Positions 10,249 to 20,676 of a DNA stretch of 64,000 nt are shown here, one piece after another. A model generated the notes under the pieces. The model saw nothing but the letters and a program-made list of their open reading frames with translations. It had not been told where the DNA came from and ran no database searches. The position numbers and the translations under genes are program-made. The stretch comes from Poa pratensis (taxonomy: Eukaryota; Streptophyta; Magnoliopsida; Poales; Poaceae): NCBI GenBank assembly GCA_947311845.1, contig CAMZMU010000063.1, positions 117,849,414 through 117,913,413 on the forward strand, in the 5' to 3' direction. Within the stretch, counting starts at the first letter, position 1. The number at the start of each line of letters is the position of its first letter.

Positions 10249-12255
10249 CGACGTGGGCCGGTTTCAACGCAACGTGTCGCGGGACGTCGGCAGCTGCTTT
10301 GGTAAAATAAACGACCCGCGTCATACCAGTACGAGCGAGACACTGTTAAGGATAGATTTGTCCGGATATTCAAACCGGTGGTGGGTCTAGATGTACCCAT
10401 TAGCTAATTTATTTTTGGATTTTTTCAGAATGTCAAAAAAAATTATAAAAAAATCCGGATGGACGTTACAGCGTGATGTGTTAGCACAAAAATTGTCATG
10501 GTGAAAAAACTTTTTTAGCGACCTGTACAAAAAAGACAAAATTCCGACACGTATATGTACATTTCGGTATGTCCGAATTTGTCTTTTTTGCACAGGTTGC
10601 AAAAAAACTTTTTTCTTCGCGTAACTTTTTGTGCTGACTTGAAATGTGTTGGACTACATGCAAAATTTTTATTTTGAATTTTTTGACATTTGGAAAAATG
10701 TTTTTTGGGTAGTGGGTGCAGATGCACCCACTACCCAAATCGCCGCGTGATTTGTCTTGTTTCTTAACGTTACTTTCGAATTTTGTATGTCAATTTTTTG
10801 TAGGTTGTAGACAGATATCTCGTGAACATTTACTCTTTTCCTAGAATTTTTTGAAACATCTTTCTTATAGTGTTAGCATAGGGAACACGGTGATAGCACT
10901 AGATATTCTCTCGTACTAGTATGTCCTTTTGCAGCTTCTAAAACAGCGGTATTTCCATGTCTAGATAATAAATAATTTAGTTTAAAAAAATAATGGTTCG
11001 AACCACGTTTTCATATAGCGCAAGAAAAAAACTGTAGTTTTTGCTCATACCGTGGCACGTTTTTTCGTTGCTAAACTAAACATTTGAAAGTATTTAAAAC
11101 CATGATAATTAAAACCACAATATTCTAAATACTATAAGAAAACAATGATGCCAAATGCACCCTTAAATTTCAGATTTTTAGAATTTCAACACATACAAAT
11201 ATTTTTTATTGTGAAAAGAGCTAAGGCCATGTACTAACTGAAACCAGCCCTTACAAGAACATCCGTATAAGAATATGAAATTCCAAACACGTTCCTGAAA
11301 AGAAGAACGTCATTTTCCTTCCGCATCCCTCGACGGCGGCGCGCCTAGAGCAATACTCGCTACCGCCTCTAGGCCTCCAGCATATCAGAGCAACCTTGAA
11401 AAAACTCAGGTCTTTATAGAAACATCGCCAGGGAAGTTATCGATGTAGACCAGAAGGTGCCGGTGCCGGTGCCGGCGACCACGATCGGGAAAGATCATCA
11501 CCGTTGACAAGGTAGCACCGAGAAGGATCATGAGATAATCCCAACTCCGGCCAAACAGAGATGAAGGAGACAAAACTTGCAAGTTCTCGACGTGGGCCGG
11601 TTCAGTGCAACGTGTCGTGGTAGGTCGGCAGCTGCTTTGGTAAAACAAACGAGCCACGTCGTACCAGTATGTCGTCTTGCAGTTTTCTAAAACCGCGGTA
11701 TTTCCATGTCTAGATAATTAATACTTTAGTTTAAAAATATATATTTCGAACCACGTTTTCTTATAGCGCGAAAAATGCATTTTTTGCTAATACCGTGGTA
11801 TATAATACTAATGCGTTTTTTTATTTTAGCCAATCCTCTTAAAGTATTTAAAACCGCGATATTTTCAGAAACTACATAATTTCTAAATACTCTAAGAAAA
11901 GATTTGATGCAAAATGCACCCTTAATTTTCAGAACAAAAAATATATAATATCACCACATACAAATAGTTTCTTTGCTTGTGAAAAGGCCTAATGCCATGT
12001 ATTAACTGAAACCATCCCTTACAAAAACATGAAATTACAAATAAATTATTGAAAAGAACAACACCATCTTCCTTCGGTGGCATGTGGAAAGCTCGTTGCT
12101 GTCTTTAGCCCTCTGGCGCACCAGAGCATCCTTGAAACAACCCTGGAGTTTACCGCGATCTGGAAAGATCGTCACAACGAAGCTAGCTCCGAGAAGGCGA
12201 GAAGGTCCGGGAGAAAATAATCCCAACTCCGGCCAAACATAGATCAGGGACAAGT
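10249..12255. repeat. Tandem duplication upstream of the membrane-protein gene
   Basis: Segment A (about 10249-11575) is repeated as segment B (about 11590-12255). Shared landmarks in the same order are GACGTGGGCCGGTT (10249, 11590), CAGCTGCTTTGGTAAAA, GGTATTTCCATGTCTAGATA, CCATGTACTAACTGAAACCA or a close variant, and ATCCCAACTCCGGCCAAACA. Copies differ by many substitutions, so the event is not recent. Copy A contains an extra ~590 bp (about 10325-10916) absent from copy B. The duplicated unit starts next to the probable promoter of the minus-strand gene. Confidence 0.75.
10325..10916. mobile_element. TIR insertion in duplication copy A, containing a fold-back element
   Basis: Copy B reads through ACCAGTATGTC. 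In copy A the same site is opened between AGTA and AGTATGTC by about 590 bp whose ends resemble inverted repeats (TACGAGCGAGA / TCTCTCGTACTA). Inside, 10377-10740 forms its own palindrome: ends GTGGGTCTAGATGTACCC and GTGGGTGCAGATGCACCCAC are mutually inverted, and the centre CTGTACAAAAAAGACAAA pairs with TTTGTCTTTTTTGCACAG. No ORF is present, so this looks like a hairpin MITE, probably itself nested. Confidence 0.55.
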
Positions 12256-14190
12256 GACACGGAACTGGCAAGTTCCTGACGGAGCCTTATCTAGTTGAGC
12301 ATCATAAGAAGATGGAATTTGCGAAAAAAATATATGTCGCGATATCATCCACTCCGTAGGATGCCGCCACCACAGACAATCGTCAATCAAACCAAACCTA
12401 ATGCCTTGACGTTCGACATCATCCTCCAACTGGTCGATGCCACTCCAAAGAAGGACACTTACATGGTGAAAGCCGAGGGACCATTATTCTGATCGCCGCC
12501 GATGCCCCAACTTCAGCGGTGACGAAGAAATCGAATACCCTGCAGACACACAGATCCGGGGTCCCCACACCTCCGCTGTAACGGCCCGCGAAGGACATGG
12601 AAACCCTCGGCAGTGCCCGGTTGGTCGAGGGGAAGAGTAGCCGCCTCTTGGTCGCCTCCTGATCGCTAAACCCTTGGAAAAAGGCTTCTTGTAACGACTC
12701 TAAAGAAAGAAAAGAAATACCACATACAAATATTTTTCCATAAAGAAACCGCTCACACAAAAGTTAGTGTATCGGTAGTTCAGTACATGTCCTGGACAAA
12801 TTAGGTGCAGTTTAGTTTAGTTGTATACTCTTGTGCGCCGTATAATGGCCGAGGAGTTGATTGCACGCAAGTGAAGCAAGGGTGCACGAATTAAGCTGAG
12901 GTTAACAGCCCAGGTGTCAGCTGAGAACAAATAACTATATAAAGTATGCATCTCGTACGGAAAATTGAGGACAATCTTAATTAGCATGAAGGTGATCGAG
13001 GCTGCCACGACTCGTAGTTAGATGATGAAACCTGAACCACCAAGCCCATGTCACGGAGGCCATTAGAACACACGGCATACCGTGATTGGACGACCGGCCG
13101 TTCGCCGTTCATCAAACTTGCACACTGTTTACAAAAACTCCAAATTTGATTCTTACGTTCAGCTTATTTTCTCCCATTCCGAGAAGCTTCTTCATTTGAT
13201 TCTGTTTCTGTTGTTTGAGAATACCAAACCCAGCAACCACGTGAAGTACGGTCGATGCTATTCGAGCTAATCCGTTTTCTAGTGGTAGACGACAAGGCTA
13301 CTTCCAAAGAGAATATAGGAGACAGATTAGCGCCGGCATCTCAGATTAAAATACTTCTGTTAGTGCGAGTGATTAGGCTCTGCGACCTGTCTTCCATTAA
13401 ACTACTGTTAGATCTGGACAATCGAGCCGTTACTAAATCTTACCACATGACACCAAGTAGTGCTGGAGAAGTGCTCTTCGTTTTTAATTAGTTTCAGTCG
13501 AACTAAGACTTTGTAACGTTTGATCATATTTATAGGAAAAAATATAAATGATTTTTGTACTAAGTGCAGACAATATGAAAATACAAGTTATGATGACTCA
13601 ATGATGATAAATTTTAAGACTTAATTAAGTGGTTGATATGTTTTGTCAACTATGTGCAATTTTAGATTCCAGAATGTGCAACCGTACAATTTTTGGGGAT
13701 CACATATGTAAGCTTAAGCTTGATAATATTCAGATAAGAATTAATGTCTTCTGAGTGACTATGAAATGGTAATCCAAAACTTAGTTTTAATGGAAAGTTG
13801 CATATAAATAAAAAACATCACGAAAAAGGCTGTGCAAATATAAACTTGACAATGTGCTACCGAAAAATAACTAATTCTTTGATGGCTAAGTATTGAAAAT
13901 CATTTTCTTACAAGAAATGCAGTACAACATACTTTAATAATTTAAATTCATTATTGAAACATCACCACTTCAAGAAATAAAAGCAGGTTTTAGATGTCCA
14001 ATCATATCAGTTTTTTTCTTGACAGTGCCAATCATAACAGTTTGTTAATTATTAGTCACAAAAACTACAATTGTATGTCGACAGAGATGGAGAAAAGGAA
14101 AACCAAAATGAACCACATATGCAATCTTCCTTATGATCCGAATCCATTTCCACGCTAATCCGACAGTTAGTTCCAAACCCTCTCTCAACA
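12256..14190. other. Intergenic, mostly AT-rich; no gene recognised
   Basis: 12256-12760 looks like degraded repeat-derived GC-moderate sequence continuous with the duplication upstream. 12760-14190 is AT-rich without a supportable ORF, RNA gene or paired terminal repeats. CATAAAAGG at 14194 may be the TATA element of the next gene. Confidence 0.45.
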
Positions 14191-14331
14191 CGACATAAAA
14201 GGAGCTGGTCGAAGGAAGGAAAAGAAGCTAACCCAAAAGTCCCAAGACGCGACGCAACACCCCGCGATCGCCACAAGCAAAACACTTTGCCTCCGCTTGG
14301 CCAGTTCCCGCGGGCCAAGAAACCGGCAAGC

Positions 14332-14748
14332 ATGCCTCACCACGGCACGGTCCCGGACGAGGAGGCCCCCTCGCCGCGGCCATCCGCCGCCGGCTGCTAC
14401 ACCTTCCTCCGCGCGGCCTCCTCCCGCCGCGGCCACGGCCACGGCGGGTACCGTCGCCTCGACAACTCGGCGTCGGTCGTGAGGGTGGAGGTCGGGACGA
14501 CGGCGAAGGCGAGGAGCGTGTTCCACGTGGACCCCGCGGTGCTGGAGGCCGAGCCGGTGCGCCGGCTGCTGGTCGCGGCGGGGCGGCGGATCCCCGGCGG
14601 CGCGGTGTTGGTGGCCGTGGATGCCCTGCTGTTCGAGCACCTTCTGTGGCTTGCCGCCACCGACGGTGGCTCTGACGCCGATGACCTGTCGGAGATCGTC
14701 GACTTCTACTCAGAGGATGAAGAAGACGGCCGTGGGGTCAAGCGCTGA
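14332..14748 (+). CDS. SAUR-like (small auxin-up RNA) family protein
   Basis: Single-exon ORF of 138 residues from the ATG at 14332. The family block lies around residues 60-107: VFHVDPAVLEAEPVRRLL, then GGAVLVAVDALLFEHLLWL, matching divergent SAUR-like proteins in which this segment replaces the canonical YxVPISYL core. SAUR proteins act in auxin-linked growth, often by inhibiting type 2C phosphatases at the plasma membrane; for this divergent group that role is not established. The N-terminus is basic and Gly/His-rich, and the tail is acidic (VDFYSEDEEDGRG). Very GC-rich, single-exon structure is typical of grass SAUR genes. A TATA-like CATAAAAGG stands about 135 bases upstream. Confidence 0.7.
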   Translation: MPHHGTVPDEEAPSPRPSAAGCYTFLRAASSRRGHGHGGYRRLDNSASVVRVEVGTTAKARSVFHVDPAVLEAEPVRRLLVAAGRRIPGGAVLVAVDALLFEHLLWLAATDGGSDADDLSEIVDFYSEDEEDGRGVKR

Positions 14749-15751
14749 TTAATTATTAAGCTTCTTCTTCAAATGAAATTCGGTTCGTCTAGCGATTCAC
14801 TTCCTTCATGTTACGAACGTGTTGTACACCATAGTATGTACTACGCCGAATAGTAATTCGTCTACCGCAGTGCTACTGATTAAGCTGTTAGGGGATGAGC
14901 TACATGCATGTATCGATCAAAGGGGATCAATTTGGAAGCAGGACCATGTACCAGTCCGAAGACTGTAATCGATCGATCAATCAGATTACCAAGTTTAAAT
15001 CCTCTGATGACGGAAGAATCCAACCTTCTCTGATGACTGTAATCGTTCAAGCTGGAGATTCTGTTGTTACCAGATTAGCGCCTCCGATCTTCTCGTACAA
15101 ATGCAGCACCTGGGCGGGCTGCTTGCGCACGCGACGCACATCCCTCCGGCGACGGATTGAGACCGGACATGGCAACTACCCCGGCCGAGGCGTAACCTGA
15201 GCTACTGATCGGTACCTCGTGAGGTCGCAACTCGGTGTCAATGATCAATGGAGCAGCGCACATGGACATACGGCCGCCCTGAAATTCCAAAATATTTCGG
15301 CAGCCGACGCGCGCGGGGGCAAACGTGTTCCGGGGTCAATATATGTCGTCGATCGGGCGTGTCTGTAACTGGACAGTGCAAGCTCCAATCCGACATGATG
15401 CAGGAGATATCCATGAAAGCGATTGACAGCCACCGCGCGAGCTTGTTGCTTCTCCTCCATCTCCCTTGCTTCCACTCGTGTAAGCTGCTAGTGCTAGGCA
15501 CACCTCGCGTCGCATGCATCAGCGATGTCAAGGGTCATGCGCCACGAGTTCCCGGCGGCGAGCGCAACGGCTCAACGCACACGTTCCTGACGACGACAGC
15601 CAGCACACAAACAGTATGTAGTATGACTTACTTGCGTCATGAAAGAAAGGAACTCCAGAGCCGAATACGGTTCTACCAACCGGCAAACAGTCCAAGATAC
15701 GATAACCTGAGGAGTATGCCTGACACTCGCCGGCGATCTGTACATGATATA
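14749..15751. other. Intergenic, no feature recognised
   Basis: 3' flank of the SAUR-like gene followed by mixed-composition sequence up to the mariner element. No ORF here resembles a known protein. Confidence 0.45.
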
Positions 15752-15753
15752 TA

Positions 15754-15782
15754 CTCCCTCCGTGTCAAAAAGTAGGACGTTT
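15754..15782 (+). repeat. Left terminal inverted repeat of the mariner element
   Basis: About 29 bases, one mismatch to the complement of 20110-20138, with TA immediately outside. Confidence 0.9.
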
Positions 15783-16583
15783 TAGCATTCCACGTATAAC
15801 TTTCGACACGCTACGAAATATCTTAACTTTCCAAAACTGCCCTCGCGCAGACGCTCCTCGGTCGCGTGCGCAGACGCTCCTCGTTCCCCACACACTCCTC
15901 TCTCCCGTCGTCTCTCTCGCCGGCCCCGCGCCCTCTCTCTCGCCGGCGCCGCACCCTCCTGCTCTCTCTCTCTCTCTCTCTCGCCGGCGTGTCGTCTTGC
16001 TCTCTCTCGCCAGCAGTCGAGCTCTCTCTTGCTTTTTCCACCCCTCGGTCCTCTCTCGCCGGTGCCCTATCTTCAAAGATTGGATCTTTACCGCGCCCGC
16101 TCGATTTATGGGCTGCGATGCTCGATCTGTGGCCGGCGGTGGTAGATCTATCCGACGGCGGTGCTGGAGCAGCGGGAGGAGGACGGCGGTGCTGTAGCAG
16201 TTGGAGGATTGCGGCGCGCCACCGACACCATCGGCATCCATGCGCTGTTCAGCGCGTTCGTCCTCCGCGCCCGTCGGCCATGGTGCTCGGCAAGATCGAC
16301 ATCGTCATCGGCTCTTCAAGGTATACCCCCACATCCATCCCTCCGACGGATTCCTCCCCTGTTTCACCATCTAATCCCCTCCCTTTCCCCTGTCTGTCTA
16401 CGCAGTCGTCGTCGGTGTCGATGTCCGCCGCGCCTGCAGCAGCGCGTAGTAGCTGAGCGGGACGCGACCGAACCCGGCGACCTCCATCTTGGCCGCCCAC
16501 CGGTCGTGGCGCGCGGAGGCGGAGGGGACGCAGCGGGTGTGGCTGCGTCTGCGGCGAGGAGGAGCGGGGGAGGAGGGGGAGGG

Positions 16584-16640
16584 ATGCGGCTGTTCTCGCC
16601 GGAGTACTACGCGCTGTGCTTCGGCGGCGGGATGCTGGCG
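16584..16640 (+). pseudogene. Possible captured first exon of a mitochondrial phosphate carrier gene
   Basis: On the strand opposite to the transposase, an ATG opens MRLFSPEYYALCFGGGMLA, which resembles the N-terminus of plant mitochondrial phosphate carriers (S-PEYYALC-GGML). The similarity stops at GCG, where the sequence changes abruptly to AT-rich DNA. A stretch at 16279-16320 (MVLGKIDIVIGSS followed by GTATAC) also looks like an exon with a donor site, of unknown origin. Only 19 residues match, so this is a suggestion. Confidence 0.4.
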
Positions 16641-16858
16641 GAAATACACTTATAAACACACAAACAGGAGTAACACATACACATACACATAATCTGCTTG
16701 AGCAACACATACACATAACACAATACACATAGCAGTAGTGTTTGCTTGCTAGCAGCAGCTAGCAAGCAAAACACAACATATAATCCATACATTACACATC
16801 TAGGCCTAGCACCTGTTTGCTTGCTAGTATTGCTTCCACTGTTTGTTTGGAGATGAAG

Positions 16859-18177
16859 TCACTGCACATCTAGGCCTAGCACCTGTAGGGCATTAGCATA
16901 CACTTCTGCGGGACAGTACATCCTTTCAGGTAGCATCCCAATCCTCTCATGTTTGTCTTTATTAATATGAGGTGTTGTGTAGTCATTTCCTCCACTTTGG
17001 TTCATGATTTCCATCATGCAACACTGCAAGGTTAGGAAAATTCTATTGAGCTTGTAGGAGTCATATTCCTTGAATTCTTCAAGAACTCCTTCAATTAGTT
17101 CTTGTATTGTTCTTGGGCTTCTTTGATCTGTTAGAGATTGTATGGAGTTGAAGTACCCAAGATCAAGGACATTCAGATCTGGGCTGCAAGCTGGCTGTTG
17201 AATCAGTCGAATATCAAGCCCGGTCTTCTCCACAGCCGCCATGAATTCTGGGTCATTAGGCAGTATATGAGGTCTAGCATTGTCCTGTTGGATGTATATT
17301 ATCTGTCCAGGTTCCTTGTCTGGCCAAGAAGCCACTATTGCCGGCAAGACCTTGTCGATGAAGAACTCTCGCATCACTTCCCGATTGACTTTCAATGCTT
17401 TAGTCTCTAGTGTACCCTTAGGCCTATTATCACTCTTCCTAGCTGCTGGGACTTCTTTAACAAAAGGCCAACAGCCTATTTTTCCATCAAATGCTACATT
17501 TCTTGCACTGTCAAACCGAGGCCTTGCTACAGCAGTAAGGAACATAACTTTTACAATGCTGTTTTTGTTTTTAATATGTCTTCTAGGTTTTTCTTCGTCA
17601 GGTAGGAGGTAATAGTTTCTGTTTTCTTTGGTCATGTTGAAGAATTTTTCGTCAACATGAACAATCCTGTGCATCATGCTGAATTTTGGCCTTTCATCTT
17701 TTAATGTTGTCTCATCAAGCATCGACAGGCAGAACCCCACCCTGTTCTTCATGTGCTTCTCAGTGAGAACTGGCTGTACAGCATTTGTAACTCTTATAAT
17801 TTCGTGCGATAGGAACCTCCTGAATAATGTACTGGGGCTGCAGCCTAACTGCCAAGACAGTGATCTGATGGTGGACCTCTTGTTCAGTGGAATAGTTGGG
17901 ATCATCGCTAGATTAATATCAAGTGCTTTTCTTCCACATCTTCCCTTCCTATTGTTAGAAACATCAACTGGCAATCCATTTTGAATCTGTTTCATTGCTT
18001 TCTGCCAAATTCGTTGGATGGCTTGAATGCCAGATCCAAAGAATTCTGCAATCTTTTTCTTGTCATCTCTTTAAAATTTTCCACCATTACTCATGCAAAC
18101 AAAATGCATTGCCACATAGGCAGCATATTTCTCCTCATCACTGAGTAGTTTTCTTGTTTGCTTTGGTTGATGCACAC
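16859..18177 (-). pseudogene. Mariner transposase, main exon with an in-frame stop
   Basis: The minus strand from 17995 to 16859 encodes 378 residues of a plant mariner transposase. The catalytic acidic residues are D115 (VHVDEKFF), D238 (IYIQQDNARPH) and D278 (NVLDLGYF). The spacing from D238 to D278 leaves 39 residues, the DD39D signature of plant elements. Upstream in the same frame, 18177-18074 continues the N-terminal helix-turn-helix region (KLLSDEEKYAAYVAM, then after the stop KKIAEFFGSGIQAIQRIWQK), preceded by a good acceptor (TTGTTGTAG). A TAA codon at 18071-18073 interrupts this frame, and no other lesion is visible. The enzyme would cut and paste the element in the nucleus; this copy is probably inactive unless the stop is bypassed or is an assembly error. 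Confidence 0.85.
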
Positions 18178-18985
18178 CTACAACAAAGAAATAAGAGCAG
18201 AAATAAGTAAAATGATTAAGAACTGGAATAATTCTTTGACAAAGAGTGGCACTGCCTTGAATTGAAATCACAGCGTAGTTTTGTAGGATTATAGGGCTGT
18301 CTATAAATTGAAAGCAATTTGCTTATGTTCCATGCACCATGGCCACTTAGTCATTCAAAACATCATGTTTTTACTGTACATCTAATTTGAGTGATTTGGT
18401 CCTGTGCAGGCGATAGATCAAATAAGACAAACAGACGATAAGAAATGTGTGCAGCTGATGAACCAAGACGCCAAAGGTTCAGAGCTGCGTTGTGCTGAAA
18501 AAACGAGGACAAATGTGAGAGACTTGTACACAAGGATCTGGGTTTCTCAACTTGTAGATTTGTTGCATGGGTAAGCTGACCTATTCGTTCATGTGTAGGA
18601 TTGATGTAAATCTGTAATATCATTGCAATCAACACTAATTATCTTCTCTGCTCTTTGGCAGCTTTTCGAGAACTTGGAAAATAATGGTGGACTCGCATGA
18701 AACTCAGAGGCAGATAATGTTTGAGGTGAATTCCTTCACCTGTCCTGCTTATGGAAAGTTCTGCAACGACGCCCAGCGGCATGCTACCCCTGATTAAGTT
18801 CATTTGTTCTTACCTCGTGTAGGTGAGGAAGGAGTTCATGGTGGAGGTGCTGATGCTAAGGGTGCTCACCTATTTGGTGAGTTCCTCTCACAGATATGTT
18901 GTGTGCGTTGTGCAGGGTTGAGTGTTTAAACAGCAGTAGTTGTTTTTGTTCCTATTTCTCAAGTTTACATAGGAGATGGTGCACG

Positions 18986-19429
18986 CTAGAATTCTCCATA
19001 TGGAGAAATGGTGGACAAAAGTCCTTTGTGTTCAGAAATGAGTATATTCTGCATATGTTTTGCCTCCATTAACTTCCATCTGTGGCTACTATTGTGAAGT
19101 ATTGTATGTCTATGGAAACAAGGATAATTCTGACCTATATTTTCTTCTTCTTGCATGATAATTTCATCTCCTGCATCTTGAACAATTTCATCTCCTGCAT
19201 CTTGAACAATTTCATCTCCTGCATATTGATTCATCTCATCTCCTGCATCTTCATTCATTTCATCTCCTGCATCTTGAACAATCTCATCTCCTGCATCTTG
19301 ATTCATCTCATCTCCTGCATCTTGAACAATTTCATCTCTTGCATCTTGGTTCATTTCATCTCCTGCATCTTGATTCATTTCATCTCCATCTTCTGCAGGT
19401 GGAGTGAAGTTCAAGTCTGGGAGAACCAT
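18986..19429 (-). CDS. Candidate N-terminal exon of the mariner transposase with acidic repeats
   Basis: Minus-strand ORF of up to 147 residues starting MVLPDLNFTPPAEDGDEM. It is followed by about ten copies of an eight-residue acidic unit (GDEMNQDA / GDEIVQDA). Plant mariner transposases often begin with an acidic region containing a DLN-type motif, so this is probably the first exon of the gene whose core lies at 17995-16859. I cannot fix the donor site that joins it to the acceptor near 18178. The end of the ORF beyond about residue 95 is probably intronic. Confidence 0.5.
   Translation of the reverse strand: MVLPDLNFTPPAEDGDEMNQDAGDEMNQDARDEIVQDAGDEMNQDAGDEIVQDAGDEMNEDAGDEMNQYAGDEIVQDAGDEIVQDAGDEIIMQEEENIGQNYPCFHRHTILHNSSHRWKLMEAKHMQNILISEHKGLLSTISPYGEF
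19161..19386. repeat. 24-bp tandem repeat array
   Basis: About nine to ten copies of a unit reading TTCATCTCCTGCATCTTGAA on the plus strand, alternating two variants. The 24-bp length keeps the minus-strand frame open and encodes the acidic eight-residue unit described for the transposase N-terminal exon. Confidence 0.85.
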
Positions 19430-19604
19430 GTTGCAGGTGGAGCTGCAACCTGGGAGCGAGCTGCGGGTTGTGATGGACCTGGTGTCGAGCTGCAGGTTGT
19501 GTGGACCTGAGAGCGAGCCACAGGATGTGATGCTACTGCTGAGGAGGTGCTACTTCTGCTGATTCATTGATTGACTGTTTCTAGCGCTGCTGATTGATTG
19601 TTCC

Positions 19605-19945
19605 TTGGGATCTGCAGCTGTGGAGGAGTTGGCCGGAGGAGCCGGCCGGAGCTTGGCGATCTGCACCTGTGGAGGAGTTGGCCGGAGGAGCTGGCCGGAG
19701 CTTGGCGATCTGCAGCCGGGGAGGAGCTGGCCGGAGCTCTGGGGCGTGGAGGCGCTAGGCCAGCGAGGTTCCTGGCCGGAGCTTGGCGATCTGCAGCCGG
19801 GGAGGAGCTGGCTGGAGCTCTGGGGTGTGGAGGCGCTAGGCCAGCGAGGTTCCTGGCTGGAGCTTGGCGATCTGCAGCCGGGGAGGAGCTGGCCGGAGCT
19901 CTGGGGCGTGGAGGCGCTAGGCCAGCGAGGTTCCTGGCCGGCGGC
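19605..19945. repeat. 81-bp tandem repeats inside the mariner element
   Basis: GC-rich copies beginning CTTGGCGATCTGCAG at 19701, 19782 and 19863 (81-base spacing), with shorter related units before them from about 19620. Period 81 keeps frames open on both strands, but no recognisable protein results. Confidence 0.8.
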
Positions 19946-20109
19946 GATGCCAGATCTGGAATTCAAAATTTTCCTTTCCGCTCGATCAAATTTTCTTTTT
20001 TCGCTCGCGAAGCGTTTTCACTTCGGGATGGCAGTGCTTGTAATATTAGCGATTAAGCATGGGCAGACATGTCATTTGGTCGCTTTTTTGCCCTGTCGGA
20101 AATTTTCTT

Positions 20110-20138
20110 AAACGTACTACTTTTTGACACGGAGGGAG
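20110..20138 (-). repeat. Right terminal inverted repeat of the mariner element
   Basis: Complement of the left terminus; followed by TA at 20139-20140. Confidence 0.9.
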
Positions 20139-20140
20139 TA

Positions 20141-20404
20141 CATGTTCAGGTGGAGGCAAAAGGCTAGAATGTAAAAGGCCAAAGGCCATCATAAAGGCTA
20201 AAATGTAAAAGGCCAAATACCATCATAAACATAACTCTAACAGCAGACATCATACCATGAACAAAACTGGATCTTTTTCTTTACCTTTTCTATTAATCAA
20301 TACATACAGAATAATGGTTCTGAATTCACATACAGGTTGCATTGATCCCAACGATTGAATACCAGCAAAGCTGATATGTCATCAACGAGAAATACTACAC
20401 TATA
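20141..20404. other. Short AT-rich intergenic segment with a small direct repeat
   Basis: Contains two copies of a ~35-base A-rich unit including AATGTAAAAGGCCAAA (about 20168 and 20204). Nothing else recognised. Confidence 0.4.
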
Positions 20405-20676
20405 ACAAAGCTCGTGGGTTTCCGGCCTTCTGCGCGCCTCGCGTCCCGCCGGCCTATCGTCGGGCGACGCGTGCGCCTTTGCGGCTGACGTGTGCCGCTC
20501 GGTGCCTTCTTTGTCTGCTTCCTCGTGTTCATCATACGTGCGCGTGTCTCTGCCGGTTGCCGGCTTGTTCTTGCGCTGGTTGCTGCCTGCGCCTTTTCCT
20601 GTCGGTGGTCCCGGTTTGGTGCAGTCCGTTAGCCGGTCATCCTGGTCGAGGCTTGGCTTTAGCCGGTGATGGCTTG
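20405..20676. other. A-poor domain, left part
   Basis: Plus-strand A is rare, C, G and T are abundant, and the boundary with the AT-rich segment to the left is abrupt. It appears to be the left continuation of the similar domain at 27790-29680, separated by the Gypsy insertion. No conserved protein is recognised. Confidence 0.5.

Larger units (their letters stand above)
15754..20138 (-). mobile_element. Mariner-like element, plant DD39D type (4.4 kb)
   Basis: The ends are inverted copies: the left starts CTCCCTCCGTGTCAAAAAGT and the right end, read on the minus strand, is identical for these 20 bases and differs at one of the next nine. Both are flanked by TA (15752-15753 and 20139-20140), the standard mariner/Tc1 target. 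A minus-strand transposase gene occupies the middle. The first ten terminal bases are those of Stowaway MITEs, which mariner transposases of this type are known to mobilise. The element also contains simple CT-rich sequence, an 81-bp tandem repeat, a 24-bp coding repeat and a possible captured host exon. Confidence 0.9.

Noticed and set aside
16859..17995. Treating the transposase as a functional host gene
   Set aside because: It lies within clear mariner TIRs and has an in-frame stop in its DNA-binding region.
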